Counted from the first letter of the stretch, positions 12,516-25,847 are shown. The stretch: DNA of 64,000 bases from Solenopsis invicta (GCF_016802725.1 NC_052666.1:26317497-26381496); one strand, 5' to 3'. Notes: generated from the letters alone by a model not told the origin. A program made the numbers and translations.

Positions 12516-14255
12516 GGTGCGTTCACATGCGGAATGGCGGAACGTTTGTCATTGGTAGCTTTTATTCTGCCAATTTCGCCGTTTTCTTTTTCCGTTTTCA
12601 GCGGAATACCTTTTGCGCATATTTGTCTTCCACGTGTTGTCACGAAGAAAAACAAAAGACTTAATTAATTAATTAATAATTAATTTATTAATTTTATTAA
12701 TTTATCAAATAATTGTCATTACGATATCGATTTTATGCTATCTTCTGATGCTAAAAGTTACAGTGTAATCGAGTTTAAGGCAAAATGAGATCACGAATTA
12801 CTTGTTCTTTGGTAATAACAGGTCCGACTAATTTTAGTAATTCATCAAATAATTGAGATAACAATCTAAAATAATCAATATATTTTTCTTCAGCTTGAGC
12901 CTGCATTTCCTTCACAAGATTTGCATTTGCTCTTTACAATAATCATCTTTCTGCGTCGGAAACTTGGAATATGAGGCAGCAAAAAAAATGCGAAATACGA
13001 TTAAACACGACACAACTTCGCATAATAAGTACATCGCATCCGACTGACGACGAATGTAAGATGAACGCCCGACAATTTACTTCACTTCCGACACTCCACG
13101 AAACTCTCGAAACACTCGCTCACGTCAAAAACTCATACGGGACAACGAGGATACGAGTTGAAATGCGCCGCGACGCGCCGCGACGCGCCGCGACCTTCTC
13201 CCGTCACCCCTAACCGACGTACCGACCGTCTGCTGGCAGTGCGTAGCAGCGGCGGTAGCGGCGCGCAGGCGCGTAAGCGTGGCCACGCGCCAGTCACGCT
13301 GCTACGCAGTACGCAGTGCCAGCAGTCGGTCGGTTAGGGAGCATGGCGAAAGGTCGCGGTGCGTAGCAGCGCATTTGAACTCGTATCCTCGTCATCCCGT
13401 ACGAGTGTTCGATGCGAGCGAGTGTTTCGAAAGTGTCGTGGACTGCCGAAAGTGAAGTGTCGGCTTTCGTACCGACATCCGTCGTGTCAAATGCATGGTG
13501 CGAAGTCGTGTCGCGTTTAATCGTGTTTCATAGCTTCTCCGTTACCTCTTATTCCGAGTTTCTGACACGCGTGAGTACAAAACAAAGGCTCGCGCGTTTG
13601 TGTCAAAAGTATGAATCAAGACGAATCGTCGTAAAGAGAATCTTGGATCCTCGCGTCGCTCAGACGACAATGATTAGTCGGGATGGTAGTCGCGTCGCGC
13701 GTTTAATCGCGTCTTCTCCGTTGCTCCGTATCGAAAACAAATCAAGTGTCGCGCGTTTATGCCAAGTATGAATCGAGAAGAGGAGGATCTTGGATCTTCG
13801 AAAGCGGCGCGACGGCTGAGACTACGAGACGGAGCTGGACGGAGCGATCAGCGAACGGTGAGTCAATTTATTTGTACGAGTATCTACTGTTTATGTCGCC
13901 CTCACATTTCAGTATTTGTGTCGCGTCCTGACTGCGCTCTCATAAATTACGACTCAATAAATTGCGCATAAGCCGTTAGGATAGAAAAAATTTAAAGTTT
14001 GTGTACGCACGCTCGGCACGCATCCCTTCGCCAGGTGTGCCAACAGATACGATTTACGCGATTATCAAAGAACTCTTTGAAATAATCACTTGTGATTATT
14101 GCGCAAGTTGCGCAAAGTCCGCGATGTGCTCGTTCCGCTTTATAGGGATGGGGGGTATTGAAAACTGCGTAATGAAAACTGCGTAACGCAGAACGTACAA
14201 CGTGATTGGCTCCGCTCGTTCCGCGTTCCGCTATTCCGCTCCATGTGACGACACC
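12516..14255. mobile_element. Non-autonomous DNA transposon, 1.74 kb, ATCAG target duplication
   Basis: The left end is GGTGCGTTCACATG and the right end CATGTGACGACACC, its inverted near-match. Both are followed inward by TTCCGC-rich subterminal tracts and an ATTGG word. The same five bases, ATCAG, flank both ends (12511-12515 and 14256-14260), as expected of a target-site duplication. The interior holds a roughly 600-bp palindrome (12950-13570) and a degenerate direct repeat at about 13590 and 13745. No transposase frame is recognised. A 5-bp duplication is seen in Transib among other groups, but these ends do not show the Transib consensus, so the superfamily is open. Confidence 0.65.
12950..13570. 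repeat. GC-rich palindrome (about 300-bp arms) inside the 12516-14255 transposon
   Basis: The left arm passages GATTAAACACGACACAACTT, CTCGAAACACTCGCTC, GAGGATACGAGTT and CTGCTGGCAGTGCGTAGCAG reappear in inverted order in the right arm with modest divergence. The turn is near 13262. Frames across it are shadows of the palindrome. Confidence 0.75.
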
Positions 14256-14376
14256 ATCAGTCTTCTCTCTGATAATGAGTTTTTTAAACGTGCTAATTGG
14301 ATTGTTGCAATCTCTTGTAGCTGCAGAAAATTTTTTATTCTGTAATTAATCAACGTGTTCGAAAAATTCATAATGA

Positions 14377-14600
14377 CCTAGTTTACACCGAGTACTTGAT
14401 ACGCGTACTAACTCGTAACTTTCTATTAAATTATCTTATTTTCTACGATGCGTGTATACATGATACATATATTTAATTATCTCAATTCATATTGTACCAG
14501 CTTAGTATACTATTCTTTAAATTTATTGCCGAAATTAAGATAATTTAATAGAAAATTACTAGTTAGTACGTGTATCAAACACCCGGTGTAAACTAAGCCA
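14377..14600. mobile_element. MITE with CTTAGTTTACACCG-type termini
   Basis: The left end reads CCTAGTTTACACCG, then CTTGATACGCGTACTAACT. The right end reads AGTTAGTACGTGTATCAAAC, then CGGTGTAAACTAAG, its inverted counterpart. TTTCTATTAAATTATCTTA also pairs with TAAGATAATTTAATAGAAA further in. It is about 220 bp with no coding capacity. Confidence 0.65.
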
Positions 14601-15201
14601 ATGCGATAACCGGATCTGCTTACATCGGTATCTCTCGTTCTTGCGACATCGAGTTGGTAGAAACGTAGGAGGACCTGATCATATACATATGGTCCATTGA
14701 GTTAATTGAACGATTCATACACGTAGTTTCAATGCGCCGCGGTAGATGTCATTACCAGAATTGCGTGTTTTTTTTATCAACGTATTATTGATATTATTTG
14801 TTATTCAAATTTGTATTATCGAATTTTATTTTTACTATGCCTGTAATAATTTCTTTTATTTGTCCTTTTTATTTACATATCCTTTTCAAACACAAGTGTC
14901 GAAAAAACCTCTAGGCAAACATATGGTTTCTATCCCCCCCCCCTAAGATAAGTTTGGTACTTTTGATTCTATTATATAGCTTACCAGTCTCACGTCACTG
15001 ACCAGATGCTAGCAGCCAGTTTGTGCGTGCCCTTTATTCGAAACACTACGGAAGAGATATTCTGAGAGGTGAATGATCCGAGGTGTCGTATAAAGTTAGT
15101 ATTTTTTAGCTAATTTTTTTTTATTTTGTGCCTTTTTATTCTATTTTTGTTATATTTTCAATTTATATCTATTTATATGTATTAAAAACAAACATTATTT
15201 T

Positions 15202-15683
15202 TATAGTCAACAAAATTAGAGAAATGCACGTTTTCATATAAAAAATAAAAATAAAAAGAACTTTGAAACAAAAATGACTTAAGGCAAAATATCTTTTCAT
15301 TCCTAATTTATTATTGAATAATTCCATTTTTTGATAATCAACATTTAAATTATTTTTTTTTGTAATTTAGAATATCAATTACTTTAAAGTATGATAGTAT
15401 AGTTAGTGATAGCAAGTATATTTTGCTTTAAGGGGCAAGGACCCTTTGAAGAGTTAAAAAAATCGATTTTTTTTTAATTGCATTTTTATCAAAAAATTTG
15501 AAAAATTATGGAAGTTATAACATTTATGTGTGCAAAATTTCAAATCAATTGCTCATATCATTTTTTCCGTAAAAATATTCATAAAGATATACTTTTTTTA
15601 ACTTTCCAAAAAGTCCTGCCTCCTTAGGTCACTTTTTATTTTTTATATGAAAACATATATTTCTCTAATCTTGTTGGCTATAA
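15202..15683. mobile_element. AT-rich terminal-inverted-repeat element
   Basis: Terminal inverted repeats of about 50 bp: TATAGTCAACAAAATTAGAG at the left and CTCTAATCTTGTTGGCTATA at the right. Pairing continues through TTTTCATATAAAAAATAAAA. The interior is AT-rich and non-coding. Confidence 0.6.
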
Positions 15684-15845
15684 TTAGTTATAACATTTAT
15701 ATACATTTTTTTTTATTTAACAAGCGTACATAAATACTTTCTAGAAAAATGTTAAAGTACATGTAAAAGTCACTTAATAATTTTTACATACTTCCTGGTA
15801 AACATTAAATATAACATAGCTGTAATGTTATATAACATATACATG

Positions 15846-15956
<111 letters not shown>

Positions 15957-16662
15957 GCGTTATATAGCTGGGTTGTAAAAATGACAAAAATTAATAATTA
16001 ATACGAACAAGACACGGCGTAAAATAAAGAAAAACTTAAAAAGAAAAGTGTGTATTAAGTATTACTATAAAATAATTTTAATAAATTTATTTAGTGTGCT
16101 AGTGTTTGTAATAAATGTGTTATATTACAAAAACTGCTATTAACATATATAGTAATTCTTATTGATATTATGGTACTCGAACAGCATGTATATCCAAAAT
16201 CGGGACATAAAACGATTTTAAAAACCAGCATGATGACATGATTTAAAGACATTTCTAAGTCATTTTTAAGATGTTTATTATTCTGATTGTGAACATGGTG
16301 CTGAATAACTCAGTAAGTTGTATACACCAGTAGCCTGTAGAAATTAACCCACATAACACAACTGATCCATTTAAATCCAAAAAGAATTCCATTTCTTAAG
16401 TTTATTTCGAATTTGCATAATCTGTTCGAAATGAATTAAAAAAGAATTCCTTTTTAATACTTAGAAAGAGAAGGCAAATACATTAAATAATTTTTAACAA
16501 CTTTAAACTAAAAATAATATAAAAACTAACAACAGCATATGGTAAGATACATCTAATAATAGTTATTGCATAACATTTCATTATATAGTAGCATCCCTGT
16601 AAAAAATTACTATCCCGTAATGTCATTATGGGGTTCTTCTATTCATGACGCATCATGGCCGG

Positions 16663-17050
16663 TACGTACTGCATGTTGCCGCGTATACCGAGAAAATCAT
16701 ACATAGCGAAAAGTAGTGAGACAGTTGTTTTCAAGTGTATCCGATGTCTGTTTCGCGAACTTTCTGTGCTCGTCCGCGTGTGAGAAATCCTTCTTCGCGA
16801 ATTCGAACTCATATCGTTTATATTCGAATGGCTTTTCCTTTTAGAGGAAATAACGTTCTCTAACGTGGCAACCGTGATTATTGTGAGAGATTCGCAAATA
16901 TTAAGTTCAAATTCGCGAAGGAGGATTTCTCACACACGGACGAGCACAGAAAGTTCGCGAAATGGTCACCGGATACCCTTGAAAACAACTGTCTCACTAC
17001 TCTCGCTATGTGCGGTTTTCTCGTTACACGCGGCAATCCGCGATACGTAA
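16663..17050. mobile_element. Fold-back element with about 160-bp arms
   Basis: TGAGACAGTTGTTTTCAAG, CGCGAACTTTCTGTGCTCGT and GTGTGAGAAATCCT in the left half each occur in inverted form and order in the right half. The outer bases CGTACTGC...GCCGCGTATA match the complement of GGCAATCCGCGATACG. The loop is short (about 16840-16890). No transposase is present. Confidence 0.7.
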
Positions 17051-17384
17051 TTTTGTTTTTATATACGAAATGTATCGTACGATAGTTACCATACAAAATA
17101 TACTCTTTGTTACAACATATGTTTGTCACAAAATATATTTTATTTAATTTATACTTCTTCAAAGATTGGGCACGAAACAGCTAATTTTGACTACTTTGTT
17201 CTCTCCCGAAAGGGAACATGAATTAAGAAAAAGATTCAAGAGAAAGAAAATGATAAAAGTAAAGGTAGGATGAGGGATAGAGACTTTTGACTTTTCTGGG
17301 TGTGGAATACTTTATCTAAGCGGGAGATAGAAGAGAGTATTTTATCAGTTTTTTCAGTGAAGGAGGGTCTTAATATATGATTTT

Positions 17385-17908
17385 GAAGCATTAATATTAC
17401 ATATTCCGATTTCAAGACTGTGTTTCCGACAAATATGCGGCGCGCAATTTGAATAAGTTGGAGATTGTTGTAGATTGAAAATTAAAAATTATTATTCGGT
17501 ACAAGAATCTGTAACTGATATAAGCCTTCTAATCTTATGTTTACCTTTTTGCGTTGCATTGAATGCGTTGCATCGTGCAATGTGGGCATTTGCATCCTAA
17601 TCAAATATTGTTTTCTGTTAACTGTCTTCTAATAACTTAAGATTACTTAAAAATTTGTCAAAAAATTAAAATATTTTTTTAAATACTCTGAATTTCACAC
17701 CCAGAATGCTCTATACCATAGCATTCATAAGAAAGTCTCCGTCTATGAATAATATAAAATTGGAAAACCTATGTCAGTCACGGCGATTTTTAGTGCCAAA
17801 TAATAATTTTTAATTTTTTACAATCTCCAATTTATTCAAACTGCCCGCCGCATGTTCGTCGGACTTGAAATGCAATCATAAATCGGAATATAAAATATTA
17901 ATGCTTTA
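17385..17908. mobile_element. Terminal-inverted-repeat element, about 110-bp arms
   Basis: The left arm holds GAAGCATTAATATTACATAT, TATGCGGCG and TTGGAGATTGT. The right arm holds ACAATCTCCAA, CGCCGCATGTTCGTCGGAC and ATATTAATGCTTT, the diverged inverted copy. The middle is AT-rich non-coding sequence. Confidence 0.6.
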
Positions 17909-18398
17909 AACAATGCTCGCAATAACATGAACAGTCAGGCCGATTTCTGAAGCAATACTTACTATCTCCCCACTACCGTTCAAGGCTTGATGGGACCGAG
18001 TCGCCACAGCGCGTGGCGCGGTATCAATCGCATGTGGAGCACTATAATTAACCAGCTGTAGCAAAGAGAAACCTAAAACTGCTATCCAGACTTTTTTTGT
18101 TCTTCTTTTTAATTAATGGTACGTGTCTTTAGAATCACTGAGTAATCTATCAAAACAGTAGAGAATAGCAAGGTGGCACAGTGGTCGTCCCGGCAGGCAA
18201 ATTGTAATGCAAATCCATGATATAGGGAAGACCAGAGGAAGAAATCTTTTTATATAGCAAAAATAAAAAATACTAAAAGATTTGTAATCGATTACGGATC
18301 TCGGATTACTACAGAGACTATACCGATAAAAGCTTACGTAACACTTTCGGAACACTAGCAACTTAAATGTATATTTCGGTCAATTATGTGATTCTTAA

Positions 18399-20274
18399 CC
18401 TTCCTATACCCGCGTCAAATAGATGAGTAACACATATACTCGTGCACGGTCTGTGGGACCAAAAGTGGTAAGGCCATGTTTATAGATATATGATGAATTA
18501 ATAAAATTACTTATGTATAATATTATAGCTGTGTATGTGTTAAAACAATTAATCAAAGTTTTATAGAATCAATTTACTTTTATTTCTGACTAACAGTCTT
18601 TTTTTACAGCTGTTACGTCCTGCGTAGTAACATTTTTTTTTCTTGAGCGGGTACACCGTTATTCGACAGAAAGATACGCATAAGCTCTCCTACCAAACGC
18701 TAAAGCCAGGAAATCGATAAACACGAGTACGCGGCCCTTTCGGCTCCCAGAAACTCAGCGCTCACACCACAATAAATTGCTCTAAAATTGTCATTCTCTG
18801 CAGTTTGCTAATAAGTCACCTACGTTCTTTACCGAGAAGTCTATTGTCAAAAAGAAATTATGAGATTGTTTAAGTAGACGGCGCTTTTTGACGCCTGACA
18901 CGTGTTCGATCGACGAAGCATTAGAGACAAAGAGCGTTATTAAATTGAAACTCGTAGAAGAGCGCGTAGACGTTACAACAAATAAAATTGGTGCACACGT
19001 TCCCAAGAATCATCGGCCAAAACCAGTAGAAATAAACAGCATTCCTAAGCAGGAGGATCATCGCACAGTCCGTGGCATCTTGTATGCTCGAATCTGTGAC
19101 GCTCGGATTTATTCTTTCGTTTCATCCCATCCACCCGAGTCCGTCAGTTCGTCGGTACTTATTTTCTTCCTTCACTGAGTTCATCAATTCGTTGAGACTC
19201 AGCTATATCCATTCAACTCCGTTAATCCGTTATTCAGTCAGTCACCCAGTGCCGGTTAAGTTCGCATTTTTACTTTTCCGCGAGTGTCACGGGGCTAAAT
19301 ATCTACTGCGAGCGTACCTCCACACGATGGGCAATTAGAAACCCGCGTTGGCCACTACCATAATTGTAAAAGTTTAGTAATCCAAGATTCGTTTGAGAGT
19401 CTCCCGCTACGTGAAAATAGTAAGTCATCATTCTTTCTTTCTTCTTCCCCCCCCCCCCCTTTTTTTTATTAACTAAAAATCAATTACTAAAGAATAATCA
19501 CAGAAGTTAATATCCCGTCTTTTTCCGACATATCGAATTAATTGTAATCTGATCAAATCGCCCTCGGAAATGTCTCATAATTATACATACGCTTACTTAT
19601 ATATATTTTTGTAACAATTGTTTAATAATCTATAAATTATAATTATTTGAGTAATGTTGTAATAATCGAATACTATTATTTAGATTATATGCTTAGATTA
19701 TGAACTGTCAAATTTGTAATGTTCGCAATTAATTATCTCTTTTATTTACAACTTAATGAGAAAAATTAACGTTAAACCAATACATCTCTAGTAATAAATA
19801 AATGCGGCAAATCAAATTGTCAAATGTAAAATCTTCTTTTCTCTTTTAGGAGCCTCCTCCTAGTAAAAGATCACGCGAGGTCCGATCCCGAGTTAAAGAG
19901 ATTCGATTCTCTGACTCAAATAAGGACCGACGATCACACGACTCTTGGAAGGGCGTCAAAGCGTATTGTGGCACGGTGATCCAATTTCCAGAGTCATAAA
20001 AGTGCGTTCGCCCTCGTGTCGTACGTCCGACAAGTACGATCACGAGTTTAAAGATTCTGTTGCGTCCTTTCCCGCCTTCCCTAAATTCCAGATGGCCTTT
20101 CCTTAACCATCTTTTCTTAAAGGCTGGACGTAACACAGCCTTTGGCAAAAGTTAGAAAATTTTACGTACTATAAAAACTTGAACAAAACTCTATTTCTTA
20201 CTGAACAAAATTAAAACAAAAAACACATAATGTGAGTTGTCGATCTGACAGATCAATGCGCGGGTATAGGAAGG
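18399..20274. mobile_element. piggyBac-like element, 1.88 kb, probably non-autonomous
   Basis: Perfect 16-bp terminal inverted repeats (CCTTCCTATACCCGCG at the left, CGCGGGTATAGGAAGG at the right) are each flanked by TTAA (18395-18398 and 20275-20278). TTAA duplication with CC-starting ends is the hallmark of the piggyBac superfamily. No transposase with the DDD core is visible. Two stretches read like protein: about 18890-19060 (an acidic and basic 50-codon frame) and about 19850-20000 (after a TTCTCTTTTAG acceptor-like site, starting EPPPSKRSREVRSRVKE). They may be degenerate transposase exons or captured host sequence; neither is identified. Confidence 0.8.
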
Positions 20275-21214
20275 TTAAATAAAAATTAATTAAGATTTTC
20301 TGAATAATTTACAAACGTTTTTAACGGCACTTCAAAAGTCTTAAAAAAAAAAAAAATACAAACAATTTAAAATCGTAATTTAAAATCTTCATCCGGACCT
20401 TTGCTCCGGTTAACTTCATTAGAGAAACAGAACGGACCCTATTTCATACATAAAGATGTTTGACTAATACGTTCTAAATGCATTTGTATACTAAGGTGTT
20501 TCTCAAAGTTCCCCTGCATTTAATTCCCTCGTCACTCATCATATCAATCAACTAATTAAATTCTAAAAATAGTCGAATTTTCACAAAAAAATTCAATTCA
20601 AATAAAAGTTTTTCGAGTTTTTGATATGTATATCGATAGATACAGTTCATTATAGATTCTTTATTCGATTACTTTGTATGTACGGCTTTAATTTTATTTT
20701 TAAGAGTTAAAATACATGAAAATCTTTTTTTACATAATAAGTTAAAAATCATTAACTTTTTAATTTTATTATTTAACTTTTGACTTTTTAGTTACTATCC
20801 AACCCTGACAATATTTTATTATAATTTTTAAGATTATTGAAAATTTTTTAAAGAAGATTAAATTATACATACATTAACAAGATTTTCATATTTCATACTT
20901 GTTTATTAGCATGAATTATACGTTTTATATGTAAGCAAGAATATCTAGTAATTATTGATACAGCACTCGTGAGTAGATAGAATGGATTAAACTGAACAGA
21001 AAGCTTCTGTATTATTTTGAGATTTTTGCCACAGTTACAAGAGAAATTAATTTATAAATTAAGATTTACAAATCAACGTGCGTCCATATAATTTTGCGAT
21101 AAGAGACTATCTAATATTTATAGTTTTTAGACGTGTAGCATATATGAATATATAAAGATCTACGAATAAGTGTAATTTTCTGACAAGAAACAGGGAAACT
21201 TCGTGCTTACAAAG

Positions 21215-21740
21215 GGAGGATCCGACAGTGATTTCGCCGATTTTAATAAAATTTTATGGGTGTGTAGTATTCACTCACATCTTTATTGTAGTAAAGCCGT
21301 TCGTTGTACAACTTAGGCATTCTCGAGAAAATGACGATTAAATATTTTCAGCATCTTATAGTACCGTTACAGAAGAACGATTCTCTAGCAAGCGACGTGG
21401 CGTAAGGCATTAAAACGTTGATTGGTACGCTTTGGATCCCAGGTTTTTTTTAAATTATATATAACAATTAAAAAATATAAGATAAAAGAAATCGCATTTG
21501 CAAGGATTAAACGTGGGATTCCAAACGTACCAGTCAACGTCCTAATGCCTTATGCCACGTTGCTTGCTCGAGAATCGTTCTTCTGTAACGGTACTGTAAG
21601 ATGCTGAAAATATTGAATCGTCATTTTCTCAAAAATGCCTAAGTTGTGCAACGAACGGCTTTACTACAATAAAGGTATAAATAAATACTACATATCCTTA
21701 AAATTTTATTAAAATCGGCGAGAATATTGTCGGGTCCTCC
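21215..21740. mobile_element. Fold-back element with about 230-bp arms
   Basis: GGAGGATCCGACAGTG at the left end mirrors the right-end TGTCGGGTCCTCC. Inside, TTGTAGTAAAGCCGTTCGTT, TACCGTTACAGAAGAACGAT and GGCATTAAAACGTTGA each have inverted partners. The unpaired centre is only about 60 bp (around 21450-21505). It has no coding content. Confidence 0.75.
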
Positions 21741-22639
21741 GCTTGTTAGCCGTCCTACAGGGAAGATTGTTGAAGAACATTGTATTTTATGTCTAATCTG
21801 TCATTATTCGTAAAACCATTACTTATTAAAACCAATTAAGGTTGATTCTATTAATTAGTAAAACCAGTTGGTCTAACTAGTTTGTTAAATCAAGGTCGGT
21901 TCTACTAGCTAGGCCAAGAGAATCTTCCTTCAAGAGAAAGTTTTTTTTTTCGTAATCGAGATGTTCACGCTTGGCCTGCAGCACATTTTTACATATCTGT
22001 GTCCAAGTAGGACAGTCATTTGAGATTCCGTGTTCCACGAAGTGCAAACTTAATATTAATCGTCGTCTTTACGTCCTTATATATTATACACTCTTGGGAT
22101 TACTGAAGTTTTATTATACTTGAGGGATTCCGCCAAGAAACTTGATCAGAATTGAGCTTTAAGACTGATTCTGGATGGATGCTTGTATTAGAATGTCGAT
22201 GAGTAGCCTACGAAAACTCAACAAATTTTTATTTTGTTAAATTTAAATTTAAACTTATATTTTTTTTGTTTCCTTTTTTTGTTATAATTCAAATTTGATT
22301 AAAATATAACAATTAATTAATATAGAGGGAGAAAAAATTATTTAAAAAATTAAGAGATATTTATTTTATATTATTTAAAGCTGTTTTTTGATAATATTAT
22401 TTCTGGTCTCGTTTTGTACACTAATATAATACTAATCTTTTGATGTTGTTAATTATTCTTATATATCATAGTATTTATAATAGTTTATTAGTTTCGTTCA
22501 TTTATGTTCATTTATGTTTATATTATGTATTAATATTTATCATCATTTATTTTTATGATTATTGATTATATATGTTAATTTAATTTTTATTTTTTATTCT
22601 CGTTTATTCTTGTTACTATGGTAGATAATAATCCTAATA

Positions 22640-23700
22640 TAAATAATCATAAGAGCTAGGCCAAAAGAATTTTCCTTCAATAATTCTCTTCCTAAAACCA
22701 GACGTAATAATAATTCTTCCAAAAAATGTTGTACTAAATCTAATAAGACTGATCCTTCAAAGTATTGTAAAGGTAATAGTGGTTTTTTTCAAGATAATGT
22801 TAACTTTGACGTTCCGTTCTTACTAATTTAGAAAGAAGTGATAGGCATGGTAATAGAGCTAATACAATTTCTCAAATTTTATCTCTATTGTTAGTCTATG
22901 AAAGTAGTTCGTCTGCTAGTGGTAATGATCGAACTGCTACTCGGAGTGATATTGACAATAGTCAAACTTTTAACAGAGTGGAATCTATACTTAACCAACA
23001 AGCTTAATAAATATAACTCAAGAAATATTGTGCCTTTTTTGGTTCACATTAAATCGATTGATAAAAAAAATATCGATAATTTACACTATAAATTTAGGAA
23101 AAAAATTGTTCAAATTGTGTGATAATAGAAGTATTAGAAGTATTATGTGAATTAAACAAGGGCTCTTAGGTGTCAATTTTAAAATCCATACTGATGCTAA
23201 CAACTCTGTCGAAAGATCAAATTTCTTGCCTCTGGGAAGATGAATTCCTTATTAATTATAAGGTTATCAGGTATTATTAAAGGCGTTGGTTTAAAACATT
23301 CAATTAAAGATATTTTTGAGGCTATTCGAACTTCTAACATGAATATTGAAATTAAATCTATTAAAAGACTTAAGTTTATAAATAAATAAAAAAACGATAA
23401 GACCGTCAAAGATTCTATTTTTTGGGTAAGATTTAGGGTCTTTCCTTTTGTAAATAGTGTCAGGAGATGTTTTCGATGGGGGATCATTCTCCTCTTTTCT
23501 ATAAAAGAGAGCCGACCTACCCTCATCGGTAGGAATTCCGAGATCTTAACTGAGGAAATTGTCCCCATAGGCTGTCTCCCATTTTAAAAACCCGGTTCGA
23601 AGGGATCCCTTAACGTGTACGTGTCAACTATCAGCCGGCAATCATTTTAATGCTATTTGTCCAGTTTAAAAAAAAATTCTCAATATTCCTCCAGGTTTTA
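22640..23700 (+). pseudogene. Decayed gag-like ORF of a retroelement
   Basis: Several plus-strand frames read in sequence like the nucleic-acid-binding Gag/ORF1 proteins common in arthropod retroelements. A Ser/Asn-rich leader with FNRVESILNQQA (about 22970) comes first. Next is NIVPFLVHIKSIDKKNIDNL (about 23020), which matches the family pattern of PFLVHV followed by N-I-x-N-L-H. Then comes GVNFKIHTDANNSVERSNFL (about 23170), and finally CQLSAGNHFNAICPV (about 23625), like the last zinc knuckle. Stops and frameshifts separate these blocks, so the copy is dead. No reverse transcriptase or LTRs were recognised nearby, so LTR versus non-LTR class is open. Confidence 0.5.
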
Positions 23701-25134
23701 TATTATATGATCTATGTTTGCTTTGCGTGTCACCTGGCGCGTAGCGCGACCGCGCCTCTTGATGATACACATAGTTAGATAACAAAGTTAGATAATAATA
23801 AAATGATATTTGAGGAGCACTCGAGAGAAAATCCAAACACACCCTATCAGATCAATTAAACGTGCATCAGTTGTTATTAACAAGAGATTTGAAAAAGATC
23901 AATTAATTAATTACAGGACGTAATTTATGTTCTGTAATTCAATAAACTATTATGTATGTACATACATATAATTAACATCTGTTGATACTCGTTAATTGAG
24001 TTTTTTGAAATATATTGTGTTTATTGTTGTTGCTATATTTGAGTCAGATATTGTTATTGTTTTTAAATTGCTATTTGTTCTAAAATGGTTGAAGAGAACT
24101 TCTACAGAGAATTCTCCTTTTGACTCCTATATAGAGTTTAACGGAAGCAGAAACAAATTGATAAGACAATTTGTTTATCACAGTACTTTTTAAGAGAATA
24201 AAGTTTACTTTGACTTTTGGAATGACCCAGCAGTTGATATCATTTGCGATATTTCTGATTGTTTTGACTATATCACTTGATCCGTGGTATATTTAGGCAA
24301 GACGAATCACAATTTTATAGATATTAGATGCTAATCCGAGATTTTTCGACGTGGACAATTATTCAATTGAAGGGAAGAAGTATGTTTACGGAAAGAAATA
24401 ATTTCCTTTACTCACAGAAATTAGTGTCACATCAACAATCATTGTTTTATAAGCAAGAGTAAAAAATTTTTCTTTTTTAAGGATTTGACAAACAGACATA
24501 ATTTTTTTAAATAAATTTTTTTACATTTTTACCAAGAAAAATATATTCAAAATTCTTTTTATTTTAGAACACAAATTTACAATAAAAAGAATTCTAAAAA
24601 TATATTTAATTTTGATCGCAATAGAATTTCTTTAACACATTAGGTATTATAATTATAATATAAAGTATGTGAAAAATAGCTCTTTTTGCATTTGTTTTGC
24701 AAACGACTCACTTGACACACATTTAACTTACGAAATGAAATTTGATTCCCACCATCTATTTGATAACACAAATAAATCGTGGGAATTAGATTTGAATTTG
24801 TCTGCAAGAACGGAGGTTCCTCAAATGTTAAACAAGGACAAAATGATACATCATGCGCATCATGCGTGAAACGGAACGTAGCCTTAATTTCATCATAATA
24901 AATAAAACGAAACATTGCAGGTACCTGCTTTTTCGTTTTACAAGAAAGCAAATGTTACAGTTTTTTAGATGCAGAATAACTCAATATGAAATCCAATTTG
25001 AAGAGCAAGCTTAACACGCGTTATGTGAAATAGAAAACGTGATGTTATCAATTACATTGTTATACATACGTTTAAGCACGTATGTTTCTATACATTTTTT
25101 TGTTCATTACTATTCTGTATATTTGTTATTACTA

Positions 25135-25188
<54 letters not shown>

Positions 25189-25796
25189 GTTATGTTGCTC
25201 AAAATAAATGCAATAAATTGAAATACGTTATTTATATGATTTTATGATTATATATAGACAATAAAATCGGTGGATCTTATACAGCGTCACAAAACTTAAT
25301 ACATAAAGATTTCAGTTTTTTTATAATAGCTATATACTAGAGCATATTTAAAAATTATTTTTAATTCTATATACATATAATATTTCTTAATATTTTTATA
25401 TGTAATATTTATTTTAAAAGGGAAAAAAATAATTATAAGATATATTTTTTAAATTAATCATTAAACAGTTCAAGAGAAATCCCTCTGGATGTCTAAAATT
25501 GTTACTATGGCAACGTCAGCTGAATAGCGATTACGTAGTACGGCAATACAGGTCGTCAATATTACGTCATGGGGCAAAGAGATCATGATATGCTTTTCAA
25601 TCACCCTACCCTATTAAATCGAGAGTAATTAATCCATCAGTTCACTGGGGTAATTTTTACCCTAGCGCAGTGAGAAAACAAAGCTCATCAGTTATAGTAG
25701 TTTTTTCATTGACTGAGAATTGTTTGTTTGTTTTTTGTTTTTGTTTTTTTTTAGTAAGTAAACCTATATGGTATAAATAAATAAATAAATAAATAA

Positions 25797-25847
<51 letters not shown>

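Noticed and set aside
12971..13971. Several 60-120 codon frames at 12971-13213, 13412-13771 and 13746-13971
   Set aside because: They lie in a palindromic, GC-rich transposon interior. The frames in the two arms are reflections of each other and show no family resemblance.
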